Assembly (NCBI GenBank): GCA_033763355.1
Contig: JANRKT010000309.1
Coordinates: 1-13,839 of the forward strand
Direction: 5' to 3'
Origin: JANRKT01 sp033763355
Lineage (GTDB): Bacteria; Bacteroidota; Bacteroidia; Chitinophagales; Chitinophagaceae
Length of the DNA stretch: 13,839 nucleotides
In this document: one piece after another, positions 6,190-13,678 of the stretch
Layout of the letters: each line of letters opens with the position of its first letter
How positions within the stretch are numbered: the stretch's first letter is position 1
The notes under the pieces: generated by a model
Databases searched by the model: none
Seen by the model: only the letters and a program-made list of their open reading frames with translations
Told to the model about the DNA's origin: nothing
Program-made: the position numbers and the translations under genes

Positions 6190-8277
6190 ATGAGAAGAAT
6201 ATTTTACCTCGTGTTGCTGGCAGGTTTTAATACCTATGGCCAGTCAGATTCTGCAAAAATCTCTTACGACTCCGTAACCGCTTTAAGCGAAGTACTGATT
6301 AAAGGGTTTGAAACGCAAAGAAGATTATTAGAAACCCCTGCTGCTGTAAGCCTTATTTCCTCACGTGACCTGCAAAGGTTTTCAAACATCAGCCTTGTTC
6401 CTGCTGTAAATACAGTTCCGGGAGTAAGGATGGAAGAACGTTCCCCCGGAAGTTACCGGCTTTCCATGCGTGGCAGTTTACTGCGTTCGCCATTCGGGGT
6501 AAGAAATATAAAAATTTACTGGAACGACCTTCCCCTTACAGATGCAGGTGGCAATTCTTATCTTAACCTTATTGACTTTAATGCAGTGGGTAGTATTGAA
6601 TTGATTAAAGGGCCGGCAGGAAGTATTTATGGGGCAGGTACCGGTGGTGTTGTGATACTGCAACCCCATCTTCAGAAAAAACCTGAAGATACAGGCAAAG
6701 GCCCGCAGGAATTCCGGTTGCAACTGATTGGTGGTTCTTTTGGTACTTTCTCTGAAAATTTCCGCTGGCAGTCGGGCACAAAAAAAGTGCTCTGGCAATT
6801 TGTGCAAACCCATTTTCAAAGTGATGGCTACAGGGACAACAGCAAAATGCGCAGGGAAACATTGCAGGCCAATATAACTGCACTAACCGGCAAGAAAAAT
6901 AAGATTGATGGCCTGGTAATGCTTACTGATTTAGCTTACCGTACACCCGGCGGGCTGAACCTTGCACAGATGACTGCCAATCCCCGTTCGTCGAGGCCTG
7001 CAACGGCAACTTTGCCGTCTGCAAGGGACCAGAAAGCGGCTATCTATAACCGCACGGCATTTCTCGGCGCTACCAATACTTATACTTTCAGTTCAAAATG
7101 GGCCAATATAACCTCGCTGATCTTTGCTTTTACTGATTTTAAAAACCCCTTTATCACCAATTATGAAAAGCGGATGGAAAGCAGCGGAGGTATAAGAACA
7201 AAGTTTGCCTATACTTCTCATTGGGGTAATGTTGGCGTAAAGTGGATAACGGGTATTGAATGGCAAAAAACTTTTTCAACCATTGACAGTTCCGGGAACA
7301 ACAAAGGGGTGCAGGACAGTTTTGTAGTAAGCGATAAAGTAAATGCTGCACAACAGTTTTATTTTACTCAGCTGGAGACAGAGCTCACCAGGAACCTGAT
7401 GTTGCAGGCGGGTATAAGCGTAAATATTTTTGATTACTCTATACGCAGGCAAACAGGCAACCCCAAGCCACCGGCAACTGATATTAATTTTGATGCAAAA
7501 GTTTTGCCCCGGTTTGCCCTGCTGTATAAAATAACTCCGCATTTTGCAACACATCTTTCGGCAAGCAAGGGATATTCGCCCCCTTCAATTGCAGAAGTAA
7601 AGCCATCTGCAGGCGGGGTATTTACGGGTTTGCAGGCAGAACACGGATGGAATTATGAACTGGGCATCAAAGGAAATGTATTGCACAACCGCATCAGGTT
7701 TGATCTTTCTGTTTTTCAATTCAAGTTATCCGATGCCATTGTAAGAAGGGTTGACAGCACAGGCGCCGAATATTTTATAAATGCCGGCGGAACAAACCAG
7801 AAAGGTTTTGAAGGTTTTGCCGAATGGTATGCCATACTCAATCCTTCAAAAAAAGCAATTCAGCAGTTGCGCATCTGGACAAGCTTTACTTTGTTTGATT
7901 TTAAATTCACGGATTATACTGTGGCATCAACTGATTTTTCAGGAAAGCATATTACCGGTGTACCTGACAAAGTATTTTTGATAGGCGCCGATATTGGTTT
8001 CCTGCGGAACTTTTACCTTAATACCACTTTCAATTACACTTCAAGGCTTCCTTTAAATGATGCCAACTCGGTGTATGCTTCGCAATACCGCTTGCTGCAA
8101 AGCAGGATTGGCTGGCGCATACCCATGCGCAAAATGGCGCTTGAAATTTTTACAGGAGTGGATAATGCATTAAACCAAAAATACAGTTTGGGCAACGACA
8201 TCAATGCATTTGGCAGCCGCTTTTACAATCCTGCACCGGCAAGAAATTATTTTGGAGGGGTGAACTGGAGGTTTTAG
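6190..8277 (+). CDS. TonB-dependent outer-membrane receptor
   Basis: This is an outer-membrane gated channel of 695 residues that imports a bound ligand, usually a siderophore, haem or other metal complex, with energy from TonB-ExbBD. I use the ATG at 6190 rather than the GTG directly before it; both keep the signal peptide MRRIFYLVLLAGFNTYGQ. A TonB-box-like stretch (ALSEVLIKGF, 31-40) is followed by the plug domain at about 45-160, with LISSRDLQRFSN, PGVRMEERSPG, RLSMRGSLLRSPFGVRNIKIYWNDLPLTDAGG and SIELIKGPAGSIYGAGTGGVV. The rest is an aromatic-rich beta barrel ending in NYFGGVNWRF, with the C-terminal Phe needed for outer-membrane insertion. There is no N-terminal carboxypeptidase-like domain and no SusD partner, which argues for iron or another small ligand rather than glycans. 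The stop overlaps the stop of the convergent lipoprotein gene. Confidence 0.93.
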   Translation: MRRIFYLVLLAGFNTYGQSDSAKISYDSVTALSEVLIKGFETQRRLLETPAAVSLISSRDLQRFSNISLVPAVNTVPGVRMEERSPGSYRLSMRGSLLRSPFGVRNIKIYWNDLPLTDAGGNSYLNLIDFNAVGSIELIKGPAGSIYGAGTGGVVILQPHLQKKPEDTGKGPQEFRLQLIGGSFGTFSENFRWQSGTKKVLWQFVQTHFQSDGYRDNSKMRRETLQANITALTGKKNKIDGLVMLTDLAYRTPGGLNLAQMTANPRSSRPATATLPSARDQKAAIYNRTAFLGATNTYTFSSKWANITSLIFAFTDFKNPFITNYEKRMESSGGIRTKFAYTSHWGNVGVKWITGIEWQKTFSTIDSSGNNKGVQDSFVVSDKVNAAQQFYFTQLETELTRNLMLQAGISVNIFDYSIRRQTGNPKPPATDINFDAKVLPRFALLYKITPHFATHLSASKGYSPPSIAEVKPSAGGVFTGLQAEHGWNYELGIKGNVLHNRIRFDLSVFQFKLSDAIVRRVDSTGAEYFINAGGTNQKGFEGFAEWYAILNPSKKAIQQLRIWTSFTLFDFKFTDYTVASTDFSGKHITGVPDKVFLIGADIGFLRNFYLNTTFNYTSRLPLNDANSVYASQYRLLQSRIGWRIPMRKMALEIFTGVDNALNQKYSLGNDINAFGSRFYNPAPARNYFGGVNWRF

Positions 8278-9041
8278 AACCTTCGCAACTGGTTTTTCTT
8301 AAACACCCATTCAGGTGTATAAATGGTTTCATCTTCATTTACCTCATACCAGGGGCTTAATGTATCATTCATCGGGTTTTTGAGGATGTGTATTTCCTGT
8401 GCAGGCATGTAGCTCTGCGCAAGCAGGTAAATTTTTTTTCCTTTATTGTTAACTGCAACATCAACCACTATTACTGCGTGGCCCGGGAAACCGCCTTTGA
8501 TCAGCACATCACCAGGCTGAATATTACTGAAATCAGCAACGGGCTTAAGTTGTTTTTCCAATGATGCGGTGCCGCACCATGTAAAAACTTTTTCAAGATA
8601 ATGCTCAAATTCCTCTTTTGATGTATTGGGCGGGCAGTTATAAGATTTGCCATTGTTATCAGTAAAACTGATGTCCCGAAAGAGGCCAAGGCTATAGAGA
8701 TATTCCGCTCTCAGCCGCATCACCGCATCTGCGCATTGCTGTAAATCTTTGTTGCCCACAGGAACCTGCAAAACAGCAAATTGGGCAGATTGGTTTCGTT
8801 TTAAACTCCCGTTGTATAAATGTACTTGCTTGTCTTTTTTAATTGCAATCTGCCTCAGCCAGGTAGCAAAAGAGTTACGGGGATTATTGATCCGTTTATA
8901 TCCTTTGGGCAAAGGAATTGAATTGACATCAGGATAACTGTTGCCTGTTGCTGCTTCGTTTATGTTTTGCAGGCTGTTGCCTGAATGCTGGCAGGCGGAA
9001 AGTATTGGCAAAATTGTTGCCAGCAGGAGCAGGTACTTCAT
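8274..9041 (-). CDS. DUF4846-family lipoprotein, possible cysteine hydrolase fold
   Basis: This is a lipoprotein of 255 residues: MKYLLLLATILPILSAC gives a lipobox with Cys17 as the lipidated residue. The rest matches, from memory, the DUF4846 family: SFATWLRQIAIKK, VHLYNGSLKRNQ, LQQCADAVMRLRAEYL and ISFTDNNGKSY. No function is established for it. In its second half, CGTASL (Cys156), NIQPGDVLIKGGFPGHAVIVVD (His188) and LLAQSYMPAQ (Gln209) occur in the order and spacing of NlpC/P60-like papain-fold enzymes, so it may be a cell-envelope hydrolase or amidase; that is inference. It converges on the TonB receptor with a 4-bp overlap of stop codons and is divergent from the response regulator with a 76-bp gap. 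There is no room for a terminator between it and the receptor. Confidence 0.87.
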   Translation of the reverse strand: MKYLLLLATILPILSACQHSGNSLQNINEAATGNSYPDVNSIPLPKGYKRINNPRNSFATWLRQIAIKKDKQVHLYNGSLKRNQSAQFAVLQVPVGNKDLQQCADAVMRLRAEYLYSLGLFRDISFTDNNGKSYNCPPNTSKEEFEHYLEKVFTWCGTASLEKQLKPVADFSNIQPGDVLIKGGFPGHAVIVVDVAVNNKGKKIYLLAQSYMPAQEIHILKNPMNDTLSPWYEVNEDETIYTPEWVFKKNQLRRF

Positions 9042-9048
9042 TATTTAC

Positions 9049-9056
9049 TATTTTTG
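9049..9056 (+). promoter_or_regulatory. -7 box upstream of the AAA+ response regulator
   Basis: TATTTTTG fully matches TAnnTTTG and lies in the 76-bp divergent spacer, 61 nt before the ATG at 9118. No TTG or TTTG is found 17-23 nt upstream, so only half of the promoter is recognisable. Confidence 0.4.
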
Positions 9057-9117
9057 GCGCATTGGTTAAAACGCCTGTAAATATTTTTTCCATAAAAAAG
9101 ATTGTTAAAGAAAAATT

Positions 9118-10281
9118 ATGTCGAACATCCTGATCATTGACGATGAGAAATCAATCCGTAAAACGCTGTCTGAAATCCTTTCCTATGAAGGGTATAAAAT
9201 TGATGAAGCCGGTGACGGGGAGGAGGGCCTGAAAAAATTTAAAGATAAAAGTTATGATGTGGTGCTTTGTGATATTAAAATGCCCAAACTTGACGGGCTT
9301 GAATTTTTAGACAAAGCTGCAGAAAGCAATCCGGACATTCCGGTAATCATGATATCCGGCCACGGCACTATTGAAACAGCAGTGGAAGCCGTAAAAAAAG
9401 GTGCTTATGATTACATCTCCAAACCGCCCGACCTGAACCGGCTGCTCATTACCATACGCAATGCAATGGACAAGACCAACCTGGTTACAGAAACCAAAGT
9501 ATTGCGCCGTAAAGTGAGCAAGGTGGATGAAATGATCGGCGAATCATCGCCCATAAAAAAAATAAAAGAAACCATAGATAAAGTTGCGCCTACTGATGCC
9601 CGTGTGCTGGTTACAGGAGAGAACGGCGTTGGAAAGGAACTGGTGGCCCGCTGGCTGCACGAAAAAAGCAACCGCTCCAAAGGCCCGCTGGTTGAAGTAA
9701 ACTGTGCAGCCATACCGGGAGAACTGATAGAAAGTGAATTGTTCGGCCATGAAAAAGGATCTTTTACTTCAGCCGTAAAACAACGCATCGGCAAATTTGA
9801 ACAGGCCAACGGGGGCACATTGTTTATGGATGAAATAGGCGATATGAGCCTTACCGCACAGGCCAAAGTGCTGCGTGCATTGCAGGAAGGAAAAATAACC
9901 CGAGTGGGAGGGGAGAAAGACATTAATGTGGATGTACGTGTGGTTGCAGCCACCAATAAAGACCTGCTTAAGGAAGTAGAAGAAAAAAATTTCAGGCTTG
10001 ATTTGTACCACCGGTTAAGCGTTATCATTATTCATGTACCATCACTTAACGAAAGAAAGGAAGACATCCCCCTGCTGGTGGACAAATTCCTTACCGACAT
10101 CTGCACCGAATACGGGACGGCTAAAAAAGGAATAGAACCCGATGCCATTGAAGCATTAAAAGCGCATGACTGGACGGGCAACATACGTGAACTTCGCAAT
10201 GTGGTAGAAAGGCTTGTTATCCTTTCAGGAAAAGTAATAACAGGAAGTGATGTGACTTCTTACGTGCTGCCGGGAAAATAA
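9118..10281 (+). CDS. NtrC-type response regulator (REC-AAA+), without HTH domain
   Basis: This is a cytosolic two-component regulator of 387 residues. The receiver domain (1-120) has acidic residues Asp8/Asp9, phospho-acceptor Asp52 and Lys102. The AAA+ domain (about 138-385) has Walker A GENGVGKE (167-174), Walker B TLFMDEIG (234-241), sensor-I AATN, arginine residues in FRLDLYHRL, and sensor-II GNIRELRN. The loop that contacts sigma54, normally GAFTGA, reads GSFTSA (214-219). The protein stops right after the AAA+ C-terminal helices (VLPGK), so the Fis-type DNA-binding domain of NtrC (total about 470) is absent. The next gene, convergent, begins 7 nt later, so no lost 3' part is hidden. 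I recall similar HTH-less proteins in other Bacteroidota, which favours a natural form over truncation. No histidine kinase is adjacent. Whether it activates sigma54 promoters is uncertain. Confidence 0.92.
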   Translation: MSNILIIDDEKSIRKTLSEILSYEGYKIDEAGDGEEGLKKFKDKSYDVVLCDIKMPKLDGLEFLDKAAESNPDIPVIMISGHGTIETAVEAVKKGAYDYISKPPDLNRLLITIRNAMDKTNLVTETKVLRRKVSKVDEMIGESSPIKKIKETIDKVAPTDARVLVTGENGVGKELVARWLHEKSNRSKGPLVEVNCAAIPGELIESELFGHEKGSFTSAVKQRIGKFEQANGGTLFMDEIGDMSLTAQAKVLRALQEGKITRVGGEKDINVDVRVVAATNKDLLKEVEEKNFRLDLYHRLSVIIIHVPSLNERKEDIPLLVDKFLTDICTEYGTAKKGIEPDAIEALKAHDWTGNIRELRNVVERLVILSGKVITGSDVTSYVLPGK

Positions 10282-10288
10282 AAAATCT

Positions 10289-11173
10289 TTATTCTTTTTC
10301 ACCACAAAACTGAATTACCTCCTTGAGCGAACGGAGGATTTTTACATTGGGTAAATTGTAGTTTTCGTCCAACTGGAGTACCACAGGCCCTGAAAAAACA
10401 ACCTGTACCGGGCTGAACCTTGCTGCAAGTTTTTCAATAAATTTCTCCAGCGGTTCTTCTGTTAAGTTGGTGATGATGTGACAATACAAATGTGTTGCAC
10501 TGCGGGCCTGCAGGTAACATTCAATTTCTTTAAGTGCAACACCTGCTCCTAAATAAGCTGTGGATACCTGGTTTTTCTTCAGCAGGTAATTTACCAGCAG
10601 CAACGGTATTTCATGGTATTCATTTTCAGGTGCAAATACAATTACATTTCTTTTGCTTTTTTGGGCGGGAAGGTCCAGCCCGTCTGTTGCAACCAGCATC
10701 ATTTTGCGGATGTGGTTGCTTGCAAAATGCTCCTGTGCAGGAATGATGTGGCCGGTTATCCAGAACAAACCGATCTTTTCAAGAAAAGGATAAACCACAT
10801 GGTACATGCTTTTTTCAAAGCCGAGGTGCAGCACCACGCTGTTCAGGGCTCTCACTGATTTATCCTGGTCAAGATCAATGGAGGCTTCCATTAACTGGTT
10901 AATGAATACCTCATAACTGCCGGCACTGTTGTTTTCAAGGGTAAGTTTCTTTATTTCATCTTCTTTCATCATGGCAATTTTTGATATTTTATAACCATGA
11001 TGATAGAGATAAGCAATGCGGAGTATGGTTTTCAGGTCTTCGTTGTCATACTGCCTGTGTTTGCTTTCCTTTCTTTTGGGAGTAATAATGCCATAACGCT
11101 GTTCCCATATCCGCAGGGTATGGGCTTTGATGCCGGTAAGGTTTTCAATGTCCCGGATGGTAAAACTGTTCAT
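10289..11173 (-). CDS. MerR-family regulator with CarH/LitR-like B12-binding module
   Basis: The N-terminal 70 residues are a MerR DNA-binding domain (FTIRDIENLTGIKAHTLRIWEQRYGIITPKR...YDNEDLKTIL). I place the start at 11173; an ATG 33 nt upstream only adds an atypical extension. Residues about 80-165 form a helical capping domain with W138-x9-E148-H149, the Wx9EH signature of B12-dependent photoreceptors such as CarH and LitR. The C-terminal Rossmann-like domain (175-290) has ENEYHEIP, which keeps the His (187) of the ExHxxG cobalamin motif but has Pro190 in place of Gly. The residue after W138 is Ile, where CarH of Thermus has a His ligand. Adenosylcobalamin binding and light sensing are therefore possible but unproven. 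CarH-type proteins repress carotenoid or photolyase genes, none of which is seen here. The gene converges on the AAA+ regulator, 7 bp apart. Confidence 0.87.
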   Translation of the reverse strand: MNSFTIRDIENLTGIKAHTLRIWEQRYGIITPKRKESKHRQYDNEDLKTILRIAYLYHHGYKISKIAMMKEDEIKKLTLENNSAGSYEVFINQLMEASIDLDQDKSVRALNSVVLHLGFEKSMYHVVYPFLEKIGLFWITGHIIPAQEHFASNHIRKMMLVATDGLDLPAQKSKRNVIVFAPENEYHEIPLLLVNYLLKKNQVSTAYLGAGVALKEIECYLQARSATHLYCHIITNLTEEPLEKFIEKLAARFSPVQVVFSGPVVLQLDENYNLPNVKILRSLKEVIQFCGEKE

Positions 11174-11216
11174 GGCGAAATGGTTTTGGCGGAAACAGGC
11201 CGCCACCTCTATCTTT

Positions 11217-11246
11217 CAAAATAAAAAAAAGTTTATAAACAACCAA
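11217..11246 (-). promoter_or_regulatory. Candidate promoter of the MerR-family gene
   Basis: On the minus strand, TTG (11246-11244), a 19-nt spacer and TTATTTTG (11224-11217) fit the Bacteroidota promoter with one mismatch in the -7 box. The leader to the start at 11173 would be about 40 nt. Confidence 0.4.
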
Positions 11247-11371
11247 CCTGCCGGTAAAACGGTTTTGAACCAGGCAGCTTTGCTGCATTGTTGTTAAAGA
11301 AAATTAAACCGGCGTCCCGCCTGTAACTTTCCTGTAATCTCCGCGACCAACACGAATATGCTTATTTATCC

Positions 11372-11379
11372 TATTTTTG
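11372..11379 (+). promoter_or_regulatory. -7 box upstream of lepB
   Basis: TATTTTTG fully matches TAnnTTTG and ends 28 nt before the lepB ATG. No clear TTG is present at -33 spacing. Confidence 0.42.
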
Positions 11380-11407
11380 GCCACATTTTTAAAATTACCG
11401 GATTAAT

Positions 11408-12928
11408 ATGGGCTGGATCATTTTTATAGTTACTGCTATCGGTTTTCACATCGGGTTATACGGCATGTTTAAAAAAGCGGGTATTGAGCCGTGGAAGGCC
11501 CTTGTGCCTTTTTACAATGGCTGGCTGATGGTGGAAAAAATGGAGTTAAAGAAATACTGGTTTTTTCTGCAGTTTATACCCATTGTGGGACAGTTTGTAA
11601 CCATCTGGATATGCATCCGTTTTGTGGAGCATTTCGGCAGATTTTCACTTGTTCACCACACCGCAGCGGTATTTCTTCCCTTCCTGTATTTCCCTTATCT
11701 CGGGTTTTCAAAAAACGAAAGATTTGGTGGTACAGCCGTTGTAAAGAATTACAAGAAATCCGCAACACGTGAATGGATTGATGCCGCCGTATTTGCGGTG
11801 GTAGCCGCTACCATTATACGCACTTTTGTTTTTGAAGCTTACACCATCCCTACAGGTTCAATGGAAAAAACTTTGCTGGTAAACGATTTTTTATTTGTGA
11901 GCAAATTCAGTTACGGGCCGAGGTTGCCCAATACGCCATTGTCGTTTCCATTCGTTCATCATACTTTGCCTGTGGTTAAAGGCAAATCTTATCTTGAGTG
12001 GATTAAGGTACCCTATAAACGTTTGTTTGAAAGCCCTGTTGACCGCAACGATGTGGTGGTGTTTAATTATCCTGTAGGTGATACTGTGATCGGCGAATAC
12101 CAGTCTGAAACGAATTTTTATGACTATTTGAGAGAACAATATGACCGTTTTGGTAAGACAAGGGAGCAAATACTCGCAGAAAGAGACGATATATTAATAA
12201 GACCTGTAGACAAAAGGGAAAATTTTATTAAACGCTGTGTTGGCATACCTGGTGACAGCATTAAGATTGTTGATGGCATATTGTATATAAACGGAAAACT
12301 AAGCGATGCGCCTGCCAAATCTGAAACATTTTACTATGTTACTACCAATGGAAGAGAATTCTTTCCAGATGATTTCATTTCAGATGAGCTCAATATTGAT
12401 CTTGACGAACCTCAGGGAGACCTTACAACGTTAGAAGGGAGGCCCAATACTTACCGTGTTAATCTTACTCCGGCACAGGTTGAAAAGGTAAAGTCATTTC
12501 CTTTTGTTGTGCCTGGAGGTGTTGTGCCCGAACTGAACACAACATTCTTCACCAAAACATTTCCCCATGATACGGCGCATTACAAGTGGACGGAAGATAA
12601 TTTCGGCACGCTTTGGATACCAAAGAAAGGTGCAACAGTAAAACTCACTCCTGAAAACATTGCTATATACCGGCGCATTATTGATGTTTATGAAAACAAT
12701 GATTTTGACGAGAAGGGAGGAAAGTTTATCATCAATGGAAATGAAACAGACAGCTATACATTTAAAATGAATTACTACTGGCTGATGGGTGATAACAGGC
12801 ACAACTCACAGGACTCAAGGTTCTGGGGTTTTGTTCCGGAAGACCATGTGGTGGGCCGTGCCGCCCTTATCTGGTTCAGCTGGCAGAAGGGGCCGAGATG
12901 GGGGAGGTTGTTCAGGACGATTAAGTAA
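11408..12928 (+). CDS. lepB: Signal peptidase I
   Basis: This is the inner-membrane serine peptidase (family S26) that removes signal peptides from exported proteins. The catalytic dyad is Ser151 in YTIPTGSMEKTLLVNDFLFV and Lys275 in RENFIKRCVGIPGD; the late box MGDNRHNSQDSRFWG has GDN at 461-463. The 506 residues are well above the 300-320 of E. coli LepB but usual for Bacteroidota. The N-terminal part has three hydrophobic segments, at about 2-20, 50-70 and 85-100, before the canonical anchor (125-142). Large insertions lie between the Ser and Lys boxes and before GDN. The start at 11408 gives MGWIIFIVTAIGFHIGLYGMF, a plausible first membrane segment. The gene is divergent from the MerR gene. 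A heptad repeat and a hairpin terminator follow the stop. Confidence 0.95.
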   Translation: MGWIIFIVTAIGFHIGLYGMFKKAGIEPWKALVPFYNGWLMVEKMELKKYWFFLQFIPIVGQFVTIWICIRFVEHFGRFSLVHHTAAVFLPFLYFPYLGFSKNERFGGTAVVKNYKKSATREWIDAAVFAVVAATIIRTFVFEAYTIPTGSMEKTLLVNDFLFVSKFSYGPRLPNTPLSFPFVHHTLPVVKGKSYLEWIKVPYKRLFESPVDRNDVVVFNYPVGDTVIGEYQSETNFYDYLREQYDRFGKTREQILAERDDILIRPVDKRENFIKRCVGIPGDSIKIVDGILYINGKLSDAPAKSETFYYVTTNGREFFPDDFISDELNIDLDEPQGDLTTLEGRPNTYRVNLTPAQVEKVKSFPFVVPGGVVPELNTTFFTKTFPHDTAHYKWTEDNFGTLWIPKKGATVKLTPENIAIYRRIIDVYENNDFDEKGGKFIINGNETDSYTFKMNYYWLMGDNRHNSQDSRFWGFVPEDHVVGRAALIWFSWQKGPRWGRLFRTIK

Positions 12929-12936
12929 ATGATGGA

Positions 12937-12978
12937 GGAAGTAAGAAGTGGGAAGTAGGAAGTGGGGAGTAGGAAGTA
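12937..12978. repeat. Heptad tandem repeat GGAAGTR, polypurine
   Basis: Six head-to-tail 7-bp units occur: GGAAGTA, AGAAGTG, GGAAGTA, GGAAGTG, GGGAGTA, GGAAGTA. The tract begins 8 nt past the lepB stop. Apart from the single T in each unit, the strand is all purine. On the other strand it reads as CTTCC/TACTTCC blocks, a kind of short repeat that I associate with intergenic DNA of Chitinophagaceae. The copy number may vary between strains. Confidence 0.7.
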
Positions 12979-13021
12979 GGGAAGGCTTTTTATAATAAAA
13001 TAACCTAACTTTAAACAAATG

Positions 13022-13045
13022 TCCCGGCGCCTGTCGGGATTTTTT
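13022..13045 (+). terminator. Rho-independent terminator between lepB and cdd
   Basis: TCCCGGC (13022-13028) pairs with GTCGGGA (13033-13039), 7 bp with one G-U pair and a GCCT loop, followed directly by six T. It lies about 95 nt past the lepB stop and 25 nt before the cdd ATG. A TAACTTTA box (13006-13013) precedes it; if that is a promoter, the hairpin would sit in the cdd leader and could attenuate it. Confidence 0.7.
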
Positions 13046-13069
13046 GTCTGTTGCGAAAGCGTACAATAC

Positions 13070-13555
13070 ATGAAGAAGCATACCCAGCAGTTTGAGTACG
13101 AAGTATATGATTCTATTCAGGAATTAAGCGACCAGGATGCATGGCTTTTGAGTGAAGCCCGTGAAGTGACCCAGTATGCGTATGCCCCTTACTCACAGTT
13201 CCAGGTAGGCGCAGTAGCCAAGCTTGCAAATGGTGAAATTGTTGCAGGCAGTAACCAGGAGAATGCATCCTTCCCGGTTGGTTTATGTGCTGAGAGGGTA
13301 TTGCTTGCGTCCGTTTCTTCTTTATATCCGAAAGTGGCTATTGAAACCATTGCCATCAGCTATCAGGGCACTAATGTGGAAAGCGACCATCCCATTGCTC
13401 CGTGCGGCATCTGCCGCCAGGCATTACAGGAATATGAAGAGAGGCTCACTCATTCCATCCGGCTTATTCTTGGCGGTATGGAGGGAAAAGTATTCGTAAT
13501 CCCCACAGCGGGGTTTTTATTGCCGCTTGCTTTTACGAGTAAGGAATTGAAGTAG
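13070..13555 (+). CDS. cdd: Cytidine deaminase
   Basis: This cytosolic zinc enzyme of pyrimidine salvage converts cytidine and deoxycytidine to uridine and deoxyuridine. The catalytic signature is complete: Cys73-Ala-Glu75 in GLCAERVLL, with Glu75 as proton shuttle, and PCGICRQ with Cys112 and Cys115 completing the zinc site. YAPYSQFQVGAVAKLANGEIVAGSNQENASFPVGL is typical substrate-binding sequence. I choose the ATG at 13070 (161 residues) and not the in-frame ATG at 13019, because the 17 codons between them run through a terminator hairpin, and 160 residues is the usual length for this family. The protein belongs to the short, homotetrameric type. The lepB gene lies upstream, and a convergent lipA lies downstream. 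Confidence 0.94.
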   Translation: MKKHTQQFEYEVYDSIQELSDQDAWLLSEAREVTQYAYAPYSQFQVGAVAKLANGEIVAGSNQENASFPVGLCAERVLLASVSSLYPKVAIETIAISYQGTNVESDHPIAPCGICRQALQEYEERLTHSIRLILGGMEGKVFVIPTAGFLLPLAFTSKELK

Positions 13556-13561
13556 GTGAAC

Positions 13562-13588
13562 TTTCCGCAAAGCCACAAAGGCCGGAAA
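13562..13588. repeat. Small inverted repeat of CGCAAAGCCACAAAGG type
   Basis: TTTCCG (13562-13567) and CGGAAA (13583-13588) flank CAAAGCCACAAAGGC, which has an inner GCC/GGC pairing. The GCAAAGCCACAAAGG core is like dispersed intergenic repeats of Bacteroidota. It starts 7 nt past the cdd stop and may serve as the 3' hairpin of its mRNA; no T-run follows. Confidence 0.4.
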
Positions 13589-13628
13589 TATTTCTCTTAA
13601 ATGTGCATGGCGCTTTTGCGAAAAAACA

Positions 13629-13648
13629 AAAGGCCTGCTAAGGCCTTT
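13629..13648 (-). terminator. Terminator of lipA
   Basis: AAAGGCCT (13629-13636) and AGGCCTTT (13641-13648) form a perfect 8-bp stem with a GCTA loop. On the minus strand the stem is followed by TGTTTTTT. It lies about 30 nt past the lipA stop and can also stop cdd transcripts weakly from the other side. Confidence 0.75.
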
Positions 13649-13678
13649 ATAAAAATTCTTTTCGTAGTTGAGTCCATA

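Noticed and set aside
9411..10028. A 205-codon open frame antisense to the AAA+ regulator.
   Set aside because: It is a Ser/Thr-rich shadow of a strongly conserved gene on the other strand.
11174..11206. An 11-codon extension of the MerR gene, starting at the ATG at 11206.
   Set aside because: MerR proteins start right before the helix-turn-helix; MNSFTIRDIE at 11173 is the natural start and the added residues look random.
12937..12978. The tandem repeats after lepB as a CRISPR array.
   Set aside because: The units are 7 bp and contiguous, without spacers.
13556..13678. A small gene between cdd and lipA.
   Set aside because: The stretch is filled by a small inverted repeat and a terminator; no open frame of useful size with a start was found.
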